Shown here: piece by piece, positions 21,201-45,229 of the stretch | How the letters are laid out: the number at the start of each line of letters is the position of its first letter | How positions within the stretch are numbered: the stretch's first letter is position 1 | Source: Cladopsammia gracilis | Lineage: Eukaryota; Cnidaria; Anthozoa; Scleractinia; Dendrophylliidae | Reading direction: 5' to 3' | Assembly (NCBI GenBank): GCA_022457155.1 | Contig: JAJGOT010000212.1 | Span: 1-64,000, forward strand | DNA: 64,000 bases | Position numbers and translations under genes: made by a program | The notes under the pieces: generated by a model | Seen by the model: only the letters and a program-made list of their open reading frames with translations | The model's database searches: none | What the model was told of the DNA's origin: nothing

Positions 21201-23543
21201 GCCAATACAGTTCAACTATTCAAGTTTCAGTTCAGAATGACATGCACTAGGTTTCCAAAGTTGACCGGTAGGCTTAGACATTCACAACAACGTGTTGAGT
21301 AAAAAGTAAATTATAAATATTAAATAAAAGGATCAAAGATTAATGGGTTAGGTTGAAGCTCAGATATTGACGACCCATACCTGTATTAGTATAGGTGCTG
21401 GTGAATCCTTAGGGAGCTCACAAAATGTTTTTTCTTTCTTTGCCAGATCTTCATAGATTTCTTTCTTGGTCCTCTTATGACAATTAAGTTTATCTGCTAC
21501 AATATGCAGTTGTTGCATGGCCTCAGAACACATAGAACAATCATCCCCTTGCAGGGCTATGGAGTTCACTAACACAAATCTAAAGTACAAAAAAGGTTCA
21601 ATGTTAACATTGGTATAGAGTGCTCACGTGTGTTAGGGAGAGGGGGAGAGGGTCAGTCTTCTTTAAGTCATTTGGGTAGGGTGTACCATCTAGCCTGTGC
21701 GCAGACGTCTCCTACATTGTATTTCTTTTGCTTCGCACACAAAGCAAAGGAGATAGGAGACGTCTGCGTGCAGGCAATGTACGATTCAGTTCTCCAAAAG
21801 TTAATTTTCAATCTTCTGTGTGAGACATGGTCTCGAAAATCCAAACCCATTTCAGATTTTCAGCACTTTATTTTCGTTCCTTAAGGTGTTTCTTGGGTAG
21901 AGAAAGGTAGTGGAAAATGAGAGTTAAACTGAAGAAATTGTGCAGTAGTGAATGATGGACAGAGTTGCAGGAATTTTGTCCAGGATTTTTGTTTCTCAAC
22001 TATGCACTGTTGAGAAATTCTAAAATCTTACTAAATGATTGTGTTTTACAATTCCATCAATTTTAATTACATTGACCAATGCCCTCCTAAGAAGACCATG
22101 GTTTGAATTCATGATTTGCAAACCACAAGTGCAACTTTCAAAACCCATTGAAACATCCACTTTGTATTATAATTCAACACATTGATACATTGCCCAAATA
22201 TGGTAAAAAAGTTATTGAATCGCTATGTCTACATGACGTATATCCAACAATGGAGGTAAATTTCGCAAAATGACGGACTGGCCTCAATATTTTTTCTTCA
22301 AACTGTACTTTGTTATCAATGCGTTGAATTATAAAACTATTATTGCACTCAAGCTTGTGTGATATCGCCTAATTCTAACCGACTCAGCTTACGGCCTTGT
22401 CAGCTAAGCATTAGGCAATATCACACGTGTTTTCGCGCTATAATAGTTAAATAACCAGACATCTGCTGTGATAATTGACAGGCAGCATTAAAGGGACACT
22501 GTCCCGGCTGAAATATCGTGTTTCCATGATTATGGCCAGGAGCTTGCTTTAAGCTTACTTTATTACATAATGTATCTTGGAATTGGAAGAAAACGACGCC
22601 AAAAGTGATAGAAGCAAAGAAATATGAACTAAACAGACAAAATAATGGCCAGAAAGGTAAAAAATTCACAAGAATGCAGTGCTCGACCTTAACTTTTTGG
22701 CTTACTAGTCCTTGGGCTAGTGGGGTCTGAAATTCACTAGCCAACAGGCATCATCTGCTCAAATTTTACTAGCCCAAACCCATTTTTTACTTGTCCTGGA
22801 CTAGTGGACTACCGCTAAGGTCGAGCACTGAGAATGGCAGTTTTGATTTCTTGACTGCCTGTCATTAAATCAAATATTTTTATGAACTGTACGACTAATC
22901 CACTTCAATCCTTGTAATCCTGCAGTTTATCACCAAACTACTGCTTTTGTTTTGCTCTATGGAATCTTTTTATCCAACTGAGTTGTATATTTGGTGGCAT
23001 TTGGTGATATAACATGGAAATAAGCTAAGCCTAATTTTGCTATTTTGGCAGGACAGAGTCCCTTTAAATACAGCTGTTGGTCTGCCATGTCAGCCTTCAA
23101 TTTCAGAGTTGTGTTATCCTGAAGGGCACATATTTTTTTGGTTAAAAATTCCCTTTGAATAAGATAAATAACTTGGTTAAGCATGACTGGAAAACAATAC
23201 TTAAATGTCAACTTACAAGTTTCCTCTTATGCTGAGCAGTTGGACTGAAGGGGAGTCAAATACAGATGAAAATCTTCCAAATAAGTGACTGTCACTAGAA
23301 GCACTGTGAAAAAGAAAACATCAATAAAGGCTACAGAAAAAAAATTATGCAAAACTATGCAGCACCTTCAGGTTAAGCAGCAGAGTTATGCAGCAGATTC
23401 TACACTAATTTAAGCCTGTTTATTTTTTCAGTGTTCAGAAAAAACAGTATTTTTTTCTTGCCCCATATGTGTTTCCTTATAAAATATGGTTGCCAAACTT
23501 AACACTGAGTAGAAAAAGCATGGAAATCAGCCCTTAAACAACA

Positions 23544-23576
<33 letters not shown>

Positions 23577-26500
23577 AAAAACAAAAATTTTTCAAGGTCA
23601 GGGAAAAGTCAGGGAATTTTGCAAAAGGTCAGGGAAAATCTTAGTTCTTGTCAAAGTCAGTGAAAAGTCAGGGAATTTTGCTTTCAGTTTGGTGAAGTCA
23701 AATGTCATGCGTTCAAAATCCCGTGAAAAACGTAAAGAGATCTAAAATGAAGAGAAGAATAGAGCGTATGCACTCACGTGGCAAGCAGCTATGCAAATTT
23801 ATTGGAACAAAAGAAAGTGTTAACATAAGAAAAGCGTTCAAATCCCACAGGATTGTTTTGGTACACCAACATGGCCGCCGTTCTATTGTTTTGGTACACC
23901 AATATGGCCGCCGTGACGTCATGTGCATACGCTCTATATTGATGGTCTGCAAAAGAAGCTGAAGCAAATGTAATAGTGGATGTGGCTTATTTGATAACTC
24001 GTCTAATGCAAAGGCAGTGAAAATTGTTTTGAGGTCAGTGAAAAGTCAGGGAAAAGTCAAAGAATTTTTTTATGTTCTAATGAGTAGCAACCCTGACAGG
24101 GAACAATTAACTCAGGTGGTGTATAGATCATTATTTTAGTGATGTAGTATTACATAAGTACAGACTACTGACCAAATAATAATATTATTGTTTGACCAAT
24201 TATTGTTTTTTTGAATAATTTTCAATTAAATTCTAACATGATTCCATGTAAAAGAATTTCTTTAATCTAGCCAGTGAACAGGTTTCTTTCAGGGGGTATA
24301 ATTGGTATATACTTCATTGTAACACACCATATAGGGATCCTATCATATAGGGATCCTAAAAACTCATTTTAAAATGGTTAGCTTTTATTTACTGTTATGG
24401 GTAGTGATATCCATAACAGTAAATAAAAGCTAACCATTTTAAAATGAGTTTTTAGCCCTAAGTAAGTGCCCGATTCTTTGACGTGCATAAATTAAAACCA
24501 CCATGAAGTATATACCGTATAATTGGGTTAAAGGAAATTGACAAGTGGAGGGAACTGAGAACTGTCTGGGGAGGAGAGCCTGTAGACTTTCTTTAGGCCT
24601 GGTTTAAACGTCAAACTTCACATGTGCCGAATCTAACACAAACGATCAAAATCTATTGTTCTTGCTCATTTGCATTAGATTCGGCACATGTGAAATTCGA
24701 CGTTTGAACCGGGCCTTTTTAGATACTGCTGATGATCTGTTTGGCCATATCACATATGCTAACAGCTATGGGTAATTCTCCCCTCGAGTTGGCACCCCAA
24801 TCTTTTGAATTATTCCACTGGTGGAACTCAATTATAATCATTTTTTGTAAAAGCCACATGATGAAATTCGCCTGCTTTTTAATCACTCTCTCAGCATTTC
24901 TGTGAGTGAACTCACATGTGCATGGTACTTAAATCAACCACATAAAGATAAGACAACTATCGGTACTAAAGCTGACAGATTAATAATGTGAGGGTGGATT
25001 GGCGATATCAATGTAAAGTCCACAGGCTCTGCAGCCCAGCTCCTCCTTTCGAAACATCAGCTAAGTAGAGAAGTTGTCAACTTTATTCATTTGTCTCGTG
25101 ATTTAACTTACTCAGGATGAAATCCAATGTCATGATTTCCCACCACTACATGGAATTCTGTGTGTTCAGTATGATGGAACATCTTGCGAAAACGCTGCAC
25201 ATAAAAATCCCATTCCTACATGACAAAGGGTAAAATAATTATCACTTCACTGCAAATGAATAAATCAATAACTATTTAGTATATACCAAAACAGTGGATA
25301 GCATTGTTGGCACATGCTGATTGGCTACTTAAACTCAGGATAGCAAGTGCTATTCACCTCCAAGCAATTTGCACGCGAAAATAATTATTGTAGTCATTGA
25401 CAGGAAAAAAATAAAATCATCATTATTTTTTATGCCATATTATCTCACTGTTTTAGTACATACTAAAACTATTTACCTCGGTGTCGGTGGCGAGAGTGGT
25501 GGATATTTACCTCACAGCTTCGCGGCTTGTTAAAGTTGGCTAATGGTGGATATTTAATATCCACCATTAGCCAACTTCACTTTGGTGACTAGTTGTTCAT
25601 TATACAGTTGTATTTGTAGTTTATAGCCTTTGCAAGTGGAATCAATTATTTTGGCTTTACTATTGCTATTACTGGTTTTCGCACAAGCCACATAACTCTC
25701 CTTTTTGCCACTCACAAAATATGCTTGCATGAAACCCCAAATAGTAGATCTACATGTATTACAGGAGTTGTTTATAGAAGTTGCAAGTTAGGTGAACAAA
25801 GCAAGAGAGAACTGGCTTTTCTTGCTTCCACTTTTTAATAAAAATTAGCTCACCAGTTCAACAATCTACCAGCAGACACTTTAGTTTCAAACTCTGCACT
25901 TGTCATACTGCTTTTCTTGTGAACACTGAGAATGCTTGAGTGCTGACAAGAAAATTATGTCAATTGAAAATAAACCAATCAGCGGGTATACCAGAATCTG
26001 GTATACCAAAACAAGTCTTTGTTAAGAATGTTTATACTAGGCATTCTTTTGCCTTTTCTCCCCAGTTTTGTAATACCTGAAGCTAGCCTGCAAGCAACCT
26101 CCCAGACTAAGGGGGTGGTGTAGGGGGGAGAGGGGGGGGGGGGGGAGGTGGAAGGAGCAAGAGCTTGTAGCCATGTCTCACAAATTTGAATGCAGGCCCC
26201 AATACTCCCCTGCTGGCTGAACTGTCAGAATCAGTACAAAACCAGAAAAGAGTTTCAATGTAAACAAACAAGTAACAAGCGCTTCAAAAGATGGGAATGC
26301 TTGTTGAGAAAAACTGAAAACGCTTTCTGATCGAGTTTGCTTACTGTGTGCCACAAAAAAATAATAAAAACAACAAAAGATTAAACTTTTTTGTAAGAGC
26401 ATTAAATGTGGTAAGTCTCAAGTATGTTCAACTGATTGACTCTGAGGAATCAAAAACAAACAAAACAGTCGCCAGGCTGGTAAACCAATTACCATTGTGA

Positions 26501-29500
26501 TCCAGACACGACTCAAACAAATTAAAGATATTAAGTGAGGCAAATGGATGTTAAAATACAACATTGACTGAGACAAGTTTCAACTCTCTACAAGTTACGA
26601 ACCTTTTTATGAAGGGAAAACTTTCTCTGCTAACTTTTAACCAACAGATAAACCACAGATCAATTTCATGACAGGCACAGGAAAGACATTGGTCAATATA
26701 TCATTATCATTGAGATCTTCTGTAACTTCAGAGCCTGCTTCAGAGAAAAAAAACTAGGAATGGTGTAAGCCTTTCCATTTACTGTGCGAATCCAAAAACC
26801 GTGAACACTTTGATTTGATTTTGACATTTCTTATTGTGCAGCAACCAATCAGAAGTGACTCGAAACCGCAAGAAACCCAAACAAACGGTTAGACACGAAA
26901 TTCCTTGCAAAAGAATCGTCGCCGCCTCGCTGTAGTTATTGCTAGTTTACCATTCGGCTTTCTTTGTAAATGAAGTAGAAATCTGAGCGATTTTACTGTA
27001 GCGGCTACAAAACAGACAGACATTTAGCTATACGTTTGCCTCATGCTCAGTTGTCGCGTTCATCGGTTTATCAGTGTTGTAAACAACACTTGTCCGTAGC
27101 GGCAGTATCGCAAAAACATTTTGCGAAAAAGCCGACAACAGAACATGACAGTTCCTGAGGATTAGTTTCCCTGGAAAAAGTGAATTTTCGAAAAAGCTAC
27201 TGAGCCTATAGAAGAAAAAGAAAAAAAACACAGCGGGTCAGGTTGCGTTATTTAATAGATTATTCAGGCCGGTGACGATTATTTTTCGATCCACAGAAAC
27301 GCTCATCTCGTGTGATATTCTCGCCTTCAAATTTTGCAAGACCGTATTGCAATTAGCCACGCACAGCAAAGTAGCTAGCTGCTGATCAGCGAGAGATCAA
27401 AGCAAAAGAAACGTTATGTAGTAGCTGTGTACATGTAAACTGTGCTGGGAATAAATGTTAAGAAGTTTTAATAGGGCACAAGTTAGCGGTTCTATAGTAT
27501 AATGTTAACACTTTCATTCGCCAGAACAGCCGATTTTTTCCTCGCTCATAAGCTTTTCGAAAATTTACTTTTTCCAGGGAAACTAATCCTCAGGAACTGT
27601 CATGACCTGTCATGTTCTATTGTCCGGCTTTTTCGCTAAATGTTTTTTGCGATGACAAACCGATGAACGCGACAACTGAGCATGAGGCAAATGTCTATAA
27701 ACGTCTGTCTGGTTTTTAACCGTAAAATCGCTCATATTTCTACTTCATTTACAAAGAAAGACGAAAGGTAAACTAGCAATAAAAAAACTACAGCGAGGCT
27801 GCGACGATTCTTTTGCAAGGAAACAGAGAAGCGTGGTTTCGTGACTAACCGTTTGTTTGGGTTTCTTGCGGTTTCGAGTCGCTTCTGATTGGTTGCTGCA
27901 CAATGGGAAATGTCAAAATCAAATCAAAGTGTTCACGGTTTTTGGATTCGCACAGTAAATCAACATGAAAGCAACCCACTAACCAATACATTTTTCAGCT
28001 GAGCCAAACAAAAGAGGAAATTTGGCCAATCTCAACTCTCCATCTGAGACAGTTACTGTATCTGACGCGTCGGCAACCAAAGCCGCAGAGATCCCCATAC
28101 ACGTACTTCTGTGATGTGCTCATCAATAATACTTTGCAATAGGCAAACAACTAACACTGTTTCATGTTGATTCCTTTTAATTGCAGCTGTGGCAGCAAAA
28201 ATTTAAAATATCAACTGAAGCTTTTGCCATGTTCTGTAGGAAAAACAGCGAGGACACGCCAATCTTGAAGTAAAGCATGGACCGCTTGATGTTGTTTGGG
28301 TCTTAGTTCCAAAGGAAACTTCAGATATTTTGAGAAATTCTTGCAAGCTTCACGAACAGAACCTAAATTCAAGTTAAATCAGTTTAAAAAAGGTTGTTGT
28401 ATTATCTTGTCTTGATCAACTGCTCGCAGGCTAGCCTTAAGCAGGCTACACATACTTATTTCATACCACTTTATGCTGGTAAAATTAGAACAAACACTGG
28501 TTGAAAAATTGTTCTCATTTTTGGTCTTGTTTAGCAAAATGAAAACAGGGCTTCTCTTAAGAAGGAGACTAATGCTGTGTCGTCACACTAGCTTGGGGTG
28601 AAACACGTTTAGTCTGATCATAAATGAAACATGTTTCACTATGAAGAGTGTTTATATCAGGTGGCGCATTGCACAAATCATAATCAAAATAAGTCTATTC
28701 TGAGCATGATCAAAACTACCTCCTGAGGTAGACAAAATATGTTCATAGGGCAAATGTTATCTCCTTGTTAAACACTGCATTGCTCTTTACTCCCAGAGGG
28801 CTTGACAGGTGAGAACCACAAAATCATGCAAGTCGGCAAGACTTTGAGGTTTATAGATGGTTTTCACTCACGTGACCTTCGGTCCTGTGGGACTCAAATG
28901 ACAAAGGCCATGGCAGCCATGTTGGTGTACATAACAAAAGAAGTTCATTAAAATTGTTTTGTAGTTGTACACCAATATGGCCGCCGTGACGTAACGTGAA
29001 AACCATCTATTAATTTTTTGTTTTACATGTAATCGTATCAAATAATTATAACAAAATTCTCGACTGTGATTGGTTATCCATGCGCCTATTTCTTACGTAA
29101 CGCGTGGTCACATGAGTGTCCAATTACAGCTATCCAATTACAACTTTTTGTAATTGGATAGCTGTAATTGGACACCTACGTTGCGTGCGCGTCAATCAGG
29201 TGCACTTAAATGGGTTCTTTTTCTCACTGTTTCCTCCTGCTTTCAAACTTATAGAAAATATCCTTAATGTTTTGAGTACAAAAAACTCCACATAGACTTT
29301 TTAATCTCGAATTTTGTTATTGATTTGATTAAATAGTAATTGAACTTCGTGTTGTACAATTCAGGGGTAATCGTGCTTGTATTTTCAAATCGTCCTCGCG
29401 CTACGCACTCGGCCGATTTGAAATTCCTCGCGCTACGCACTCGGCCGATTTGAAATTCCTCACCAGATTACTGCCTGAATTGTACTCCACTGAGTCCAAT

Positions 29501-30035
29501 TACTATTACTAATTATGGAGATCTTATGTCAGGTTATGCATGTTTCGTAAAACAGCATCAACTATAGAACAAGGTGTGAGTTGTGTTTTGAAATGAAGAA
29601 CTATTGAAAATGTGAACGATCAAATTGCAAACATATTTTTGGTCCTGATGTGAACACAATAAGAAGTGTATTGGAATGGGACCTCACCTGATCATTGCTT
29701 GACAAGCCCTCATCAAACAGATCTCCAAGCAAAAACACAACATCAGGTTTGAAATGAGAAACAGCTGTCTGGAAGGCTCTCTCCATCTGCCATTCTCGCC
29801 TCAGTTTGTCAAACCAGTGGCCATTTTTAGGCCCTAAGAGATGTGTATCAGTTAGTAGCATTGTCTTCAGAGGCTCCAAATGCCTGCTCTTTCCTTCCAC
29901 GGGCATTTCAGGCCAGGAACACTGATATATCACTAAGTAATATATTAGCCATTCACAGAACACGAACAAGCATACAGCAAAAATTGCCCCTCTCTTCAAC
30001 TGAGTGTAGAGAAGAGTAATTGAAGTCCTTCGCAT
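18210..30035 (-). CDS. MPPE1: MPPE1/PGAP5, GPI-anchor remodelling metallophosphoesterase, 6 exons, 395 aa
   Basis: ER/ER-exit-site phosphodiesterase; the family removes ethanolamine-phosphate from the second mannose of GPI anchors. The coding exons, read in minus order, are 30035-29688, 25215-25112, 23303-23217, 21579-21381, 19601-19338 and 18395-18210. All junctions are GT-AG and phases agree, giving 395 residues (human 396). A membrane segment lies at about 16-37. Metal ligands of the calcineurin-like fold are D63 and H65 (DTHLLG), D105 (GDLFDEG), N143 and H144 (GNHD), H247 (HFPLYR), H301 and H303 (SGHTH). The family block [12 protein letters not shown] is at 321-332. A second membrane helix spans about 355-378. 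Exon 3 is the most diverged part. The C-terminus lacks the basic end seen in vertebrates. Introns hold many repeats, including a 1.18-kb foldback in intron 1. Confidence 0.95.
18440..18690 (+). repeat. Decayed Penelope-like terminal repeat
   Basis: TTACCGATACGG, AACCCCACAAATCC, TTGATTTGCTCTGACGA and GTTTACGATGGCCAATTTACTT match the better copy at 53850-54090. The hammerhead-like core is degraded here (CTGACGA kept, GAAAC lost). It lies within MPPE1 intron 5, just upstream (in gene sense) of the last exon. Confidence 0.5.
18928..19170. mobile_element. TIR element (GGTTCCCACTAGCGACG), one end lost
   Basis: The body, rich in GGAATCGGAAGCGG, is the inverse of the full-length copy at 31060-31301. 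The right terminal repeat is missing. It lies in MPPE1 intron 5. Confidence 0.65.
19655..19925 (-). mobile_element. tRNA-derived SINE
   Basis: On the minus strand the head (about 19925-19860) has a pol III A box (TGGTGTAGTGGTTAGCACG) and a B box (AGATTCGAAGGTC). A body follows with CTCCACATTGTGTCTC and GGTACCGGCGACAAAATGCTGG. A tRNA origin is clear, but it is not a working tRNA gene: the acceptor stem is not matched. It sits in MPPE1 intron 4. Confidence 0.65.
21691..21776. mobile_element. Small hairpin MITE (TAGCCTGTGCGCAGACGTCTCCTA)
   Basis: TAGCCTGTGCGCAGACGTCT and AGACGTCTGCGTGCAGGCA form arms around TTTGCTTCGCACACAAAG. Its termini relate to the TAGCCTG...CAGGCTA group. It lies just upstream (in gene sense) of MPPE1 exon 4. 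Confidence 0.55.
22677..22830. mobile_element. 154-bp MITE (CAGTGCTCGACCTTA ends)
   Basis: A 15-bp terminal repeat, CAGTGCTCGACCTTA, is inverted at the right end. AGAATG occurs directly on both sides (22671-22676 and 22831-22836), which looks like a target duplication. Inside are CTAGTCC/CTAGCCC motifs. MPPE1 intron 3. Confidence 0.75.
23546..24095. mobile_element. TIR repeat of GTCAGGGAAAA units with a nested MITE
   Basis: CAGGGTTGC at the left and GCAACCCTG at the right are flanked by ACAGG on both sides. The inside is a degenerate array of GTCAGGGAAAAGTCAGGG. A second element (23759-23937; ATAGAGCGTATGCAC ends, with CACCAATATGGCCGCC) is nested inside. The lysine-rich frame over it is repeat translation, not a gene. 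MPPE1 intron 2. Confidence 0.7.
24356..24455. repeat. 100-bp palindrome with 45-bp perfect arms
   Basis: CTAAAAACTCATTTTAAAAT through ACTGTTATGG is followed by a 10-bp spacer (GTAGTGATAT) and the exact complement. MPPE1 intron 2. Confidence 0.85.
24595..24716. mobile_element. 122-bp MITE (AGGCCTGGTTTAAACGTC ends)
   Basis: AGGCCTGGTTTAAACGTCAA, CTTCACATGTGCCGAATCTAA and their inverse near the right end form arms of about 42 bp. No coding capacity. MPPE1 intron 2. Confidence 0.75.
25534..25576. repeat. 43-bp perfect palindrome
   Basis: AGTTGGCTAATGGTGGATATT and its exact complement surround one T. It lies in MPPE1 intron 1 near a repeat (about 25296-25390) that recurs at 46926-47030. Confidence 0.8.
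26777..27960. mobile_element. 1.18-kb foldback element with ~415-bp arms
   Basis: The left arm (26777-27198) and right arm (27550-27960) are reverse complements at roughly 85-90% by eye, starting ATTTACTGTGCGAATCC. The loop (27199-27549) shows no gene. The arms are far longer than those of the other MITEs here. It fills part of MPPE1 intron 1 and could form a large hairpin in the pre-mRNA. Confidence 0.8.
28854..29009. mobile_element. 156-bp MITE (TAGATGGTTTTCAC ends)
   Basis: TAGATGGTTTTCACTCACGTGAC and its inverse GTGAAAACCATCTA form the ends. Inside is CACCAATATGGCCGCCGTGACGT, shared with 23759-23937. MPPE1 intron 1. Confidence 0.7.
29116..29175. repeat. 60-bp palindrome, 27-bp perfect arms
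   Basis: GTGTCCAATTACAGCTATCC plus AATTACA, then a 6-bp spacer, then the exact complement. MPPE1 intron 1. Confidence 0.85.
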
Positions 30036-31059
30036 TTCAAAAAAGGAGCTCTTTGTTTCGTTAACTTAACATTAAATCAATGATCGACTGACGAAGACTG
30101 TGAACTCGTATTGGTCTTCAAAGAAATCTTGCATCATATTTTTCAATATCCATGTCGAAGCCGGTATGGATTCCATACACACAAGAAGGACTGTCAGGTG
30201 TTAGCAAAAAGTGCTTACAGCTCCATTTTTATGTCATTATCTTTAAATTAAAAACATGAAAACATTGTTGTTGGTCTACTGGACAGCCAGGAGTCGTTGA
30301 ATGCCTTGTGACATGTTCAGAATGTAAAAAATATTTCGATAACAAGCAGACGGTTTACAAAAACAGCAAAACGCAGCTTGACAGAGCTTGGTATTCCACA
30401 AGTGGTGGCAGACTGGGTTCTAACTAAAATTCCGCTGAACACGGCTCGCTGACACTGGACTCGGGACGAACCTTCGGGTCACCTTCGGGACGACACACTC
30501 GACACTTAGAAATAGACTGAACAGGAAGGGAGGGGGTGTAGTATAAACGTTTCATGCCAAGCCTTCTGAAGTTCTTTTACGTAAGAAAAGGTGCTGGATT
30601 TAATTATAAATCCAGGCTAAATGCCGCAACCATGGGAGATGTTCACCCCCTTGCGCCAAGGGCCGCTTTACAAAATTATTATAAACCCAACTGTTATTCG
30701 CGATCCACATGTACATGCACTACACTCTTTTCCTAGGAACACGTCGAACTGCGCCGGAACTCGGTATTCTTATATTTTAGTCAGTTGAGCCTTTTAGTTG
30801 CATCATTATGTGACCGACCGGGCCATAAATTAAAACCTAAAAAGTCCTCAGGGTTTAAAACGAAATCCCAAAAATAGGCAAAATTTTCTTATCCCCCCCA
30901 AATCCAGAAATCGTTCATTTCGAACCCCCCATGGGGCATTGGGTTAAAATTTTCCAAGTCAACTCTAGCTCTGTAGTTAATGTTTTGGCACCGCCCCAAA
31001 CCGCAGCTTTTATAAGATCATTTAACATTTTTTAGGTCAGTTTCAAAACGTTTTGTAAG

Positions 31060-31301
31060 GGCTGGTTCCCACTAGCGACGTAATCGGAAGCGGAGTCGGA
31101 AGCGTTAGGAGCCTTACGTTCTAGTGTAAATCAAAAAATGGAGTCGCAATCGCAATCGGAAGCTCGACGGAATCGGAAGGATCAGGTTTCCTTTTTCTTC
31201 CGATTCCGCTTCCGTCGCTTAGTATCCGCTTCCGTCGTTTTGATTTCCACTAGATGGTAATGTTCTTACGATTCCGATTACGTCGCTAGTGGGAACCAAG
31301 C
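31060..31301. mobile_element. 242-bp MITE (GGCTGGTTCCCACTAGCGACG ends)
   Basis: The full-length element has TIRs GGTTCCCACTAGCGACGTAA inverted at the right end and a GGAATCGGAAGC-rich body. A truncated inverse copy lies at 18928-19170. It is about 1 kb upstream of the MPPE1 start. Confidence 0.75.
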
Positions 31302-31977
31302 TTAAAGGGACTCCTTCAACCAGTGTGCTTTGCGACATTTTCTGTAATACAGATTTGTATTGCTAAACTGGCGAGTGTCTTTTTTTCATCCAATTATATC
31401 TTTGCAATCTTTTACGGCAGGCTGTATAAGCTATCTATTTAAAGTTATTTAACATTTCATAATTTGAGTTTTTGGTCCATTTTGATTGTGAAATTTCAAC
31501 TAAAAAAAGAAAAACAGCAATAGACGCGCGCAAAGGACAGTGGTTGAAGGAGTCCTTTAAGTCAACATGATAAATACTGATCGCCCAAATAACTAGGCTC
31601 GATTTCCACCGCTTTCTCGCGTCCGGTCTCTGAGCCGCGGGATCGTTTCCCGAACAGCGGCTGGTAGTCGAGTACATCCTTCATGGGTGTTTTCGAGTAC
31701 AGCTGACCTCGTGGCACAATCTGTTCAAGCAATTTCTCTGATTTTTGAAGCATTTTAACGCTTCGAACGTATATAAATTGGGCAAGCTCACTGTTTTATT
31801 GTACTCCCTTTTGTGCATTTTGCGTTACCTTCGAGAGGTTCGACTTCCTACCAACGTAGCCGATATTTGGGTCATCACGCAACATGGGGAGGAGCGTTGC
31901 GTGACGACTCAAATACGGGCTCGGACATTGGGAAACTACTCCCCGCAAGAAAAATGTTGTCGGGTGTACACAGTCAC

Positions 31978-32142
31978 CAGGGGCGGATCCAGGATTTTGA
32001 AATGGGGGGTGAAATTTTAAATGCAATAGAACCAAAGCCTGGTTGAGGTGTTTGAGGTCAGTGCATCAGAAAGAAAGGGTCTCAGAAAAGTGGGGGTGAA
32101 AATTCACCCATTTCCCCCCCCCCCCCCCTTGATCCGCCCCTG
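31978..32142. mobile_element. 165-bp MITE (CAGGGGCGGATCC ends)
   Basis: CAGGGGCGGATCC at the left and GATCCGCCCCTG at the right enclose a GAAATTxxxx body and a C-run. CAGGGGCG-type ends are typical of hAT-like non-autonomous elements in invertebrates. Another member, with CAGGGGCGTAGC ends, is at 47177-47330. Confidence 0.7.
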
Positions 32143-32219
32143 CAGTCTACTACAAAGGCAACGATTGGTAAATTAAACTGAAAAACAATAAAGGTCGACT
32201 CTGTGGTGTGTTAGTATCG

Positions 32220-32225
32220 TTTATT
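32220..32225 (-). terminator. Probable AHCY poly(A) signal (AATAAA)
   Basis: AATAAA on the minus strand, 184 nt downstream of the AHCY stop at 32409. Spacing is plausible; the cleavage site was not determined. Confidence 0.5.
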
Positions 32226-32408
32226 TTTTAACAAAACTACTGCATAATAAATAGCACTAGATTAGAGTAGTGCTAGCGACATCAACGTTTGTCTCCACAA
32301 GTAAGTAAAGTAAGTAAAGCAAGTTACAAGTAAGTAATGCAAGTTAATTTGTTGTCAACACTTGGTAAAGTATGATATTATTGTAGTAAGGCGTCTCTTG
32401 TCCATTAT

Positions 32409-44196
<11,788 letters not shown>

Positions 44197-45229
44197 ACTG
44201 AACCTGAATTGAATGAGAATGTCACTACCACTAAAGAAATTATTTCTACCGATGTGGAGAAAGAAAGAGGCCGAATTTTTCATGAAGCATGGTTTTATAC
44301 TCTGTGACCGCCATATTTGGAAGACTCGAATGTGATTGGTTGATGCTGACCATGAATGGGCGTCGTGAAATGATCATTACAAAACCTGCATGGCGACTTT
44401 TAATTTCAAAACCGGTTTATTCAATTCTGCTTAAAATTTGTAACCTTCAGCTGTAACCTTCAGTAAATTAAATTAGAATCAAGAGTACTGAGTCAAATTT
44501 CCGACTCTTCGTTTGAGCTATGTCTTGTCAAAGGCTCGATATTTTATTTTACTCGCACGCGACCCGGGAAATAACTCGATTTCATCAACGGGAAATAACT
44601 GATCACGTGAAATGAAATTGAAACCCTTGGCCAGAGAAATCCATGTGTAAAATCCTTGTGTAACATCAAAATAAAACATCTTCAAACAGATTCGCTGTAA
44701 ATACCATTATTAAATTCTAGAAATATATTAAAGCCGGGTCAGCCGGTTTTCGCACTCTTTCTGCTCGCTAAAAAGAGTTGCGTGACTTGAAGTGTGTTAC
44801 AAACACGATGGGCTATTTTAGTGACTTTAGTGTTGCTGTGATTTTGAGCAGATACATTCACAATTCGAAAAATCAATTGCTTTTACCAAGAAATATAAGA
44901 TTTAACACAAGTGTATGTAGAAATCCGACTCAGTGCGTGCTTAATGGTTCTTAATTATCAGTGAAATAACCTGGAAAATAAGGAATGCCTGCCATTTATT
45001 ATACACTGTAAATCATTAAACTCTTTTTTATTTATTTATTTTTCGTCTTGAAATTATGTTAAATACATCGCAACGTCAACTTACGTTGAATTATTTTATT
45101 TTTTAGGTAGTTTGTTCATTCATTGGTGGGAAATAACTGTTTCACGTGAAATATTGGAGGTGTTGTGTTACAGCATGATACAGAATGTTGGTGTGTGACC
45201 ACAAGTATGACTGCTTCTCGGGGAAGGGG
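44197..45229. other. AHCY upstream region, no gene seen
   Basis: This is the presumed AHCY promoter and 5' untranslated region. No TATA box or known operator stands out. A short TTAGGG run (three units) lies just beyond, at about 45247. Confidence 0.4.

Noticed and set aside
23551..23745. Lysine/glycine-rich frame
   Set aside because: Translation of the GTCAGGGAAAA repeat array inside a TIR element.
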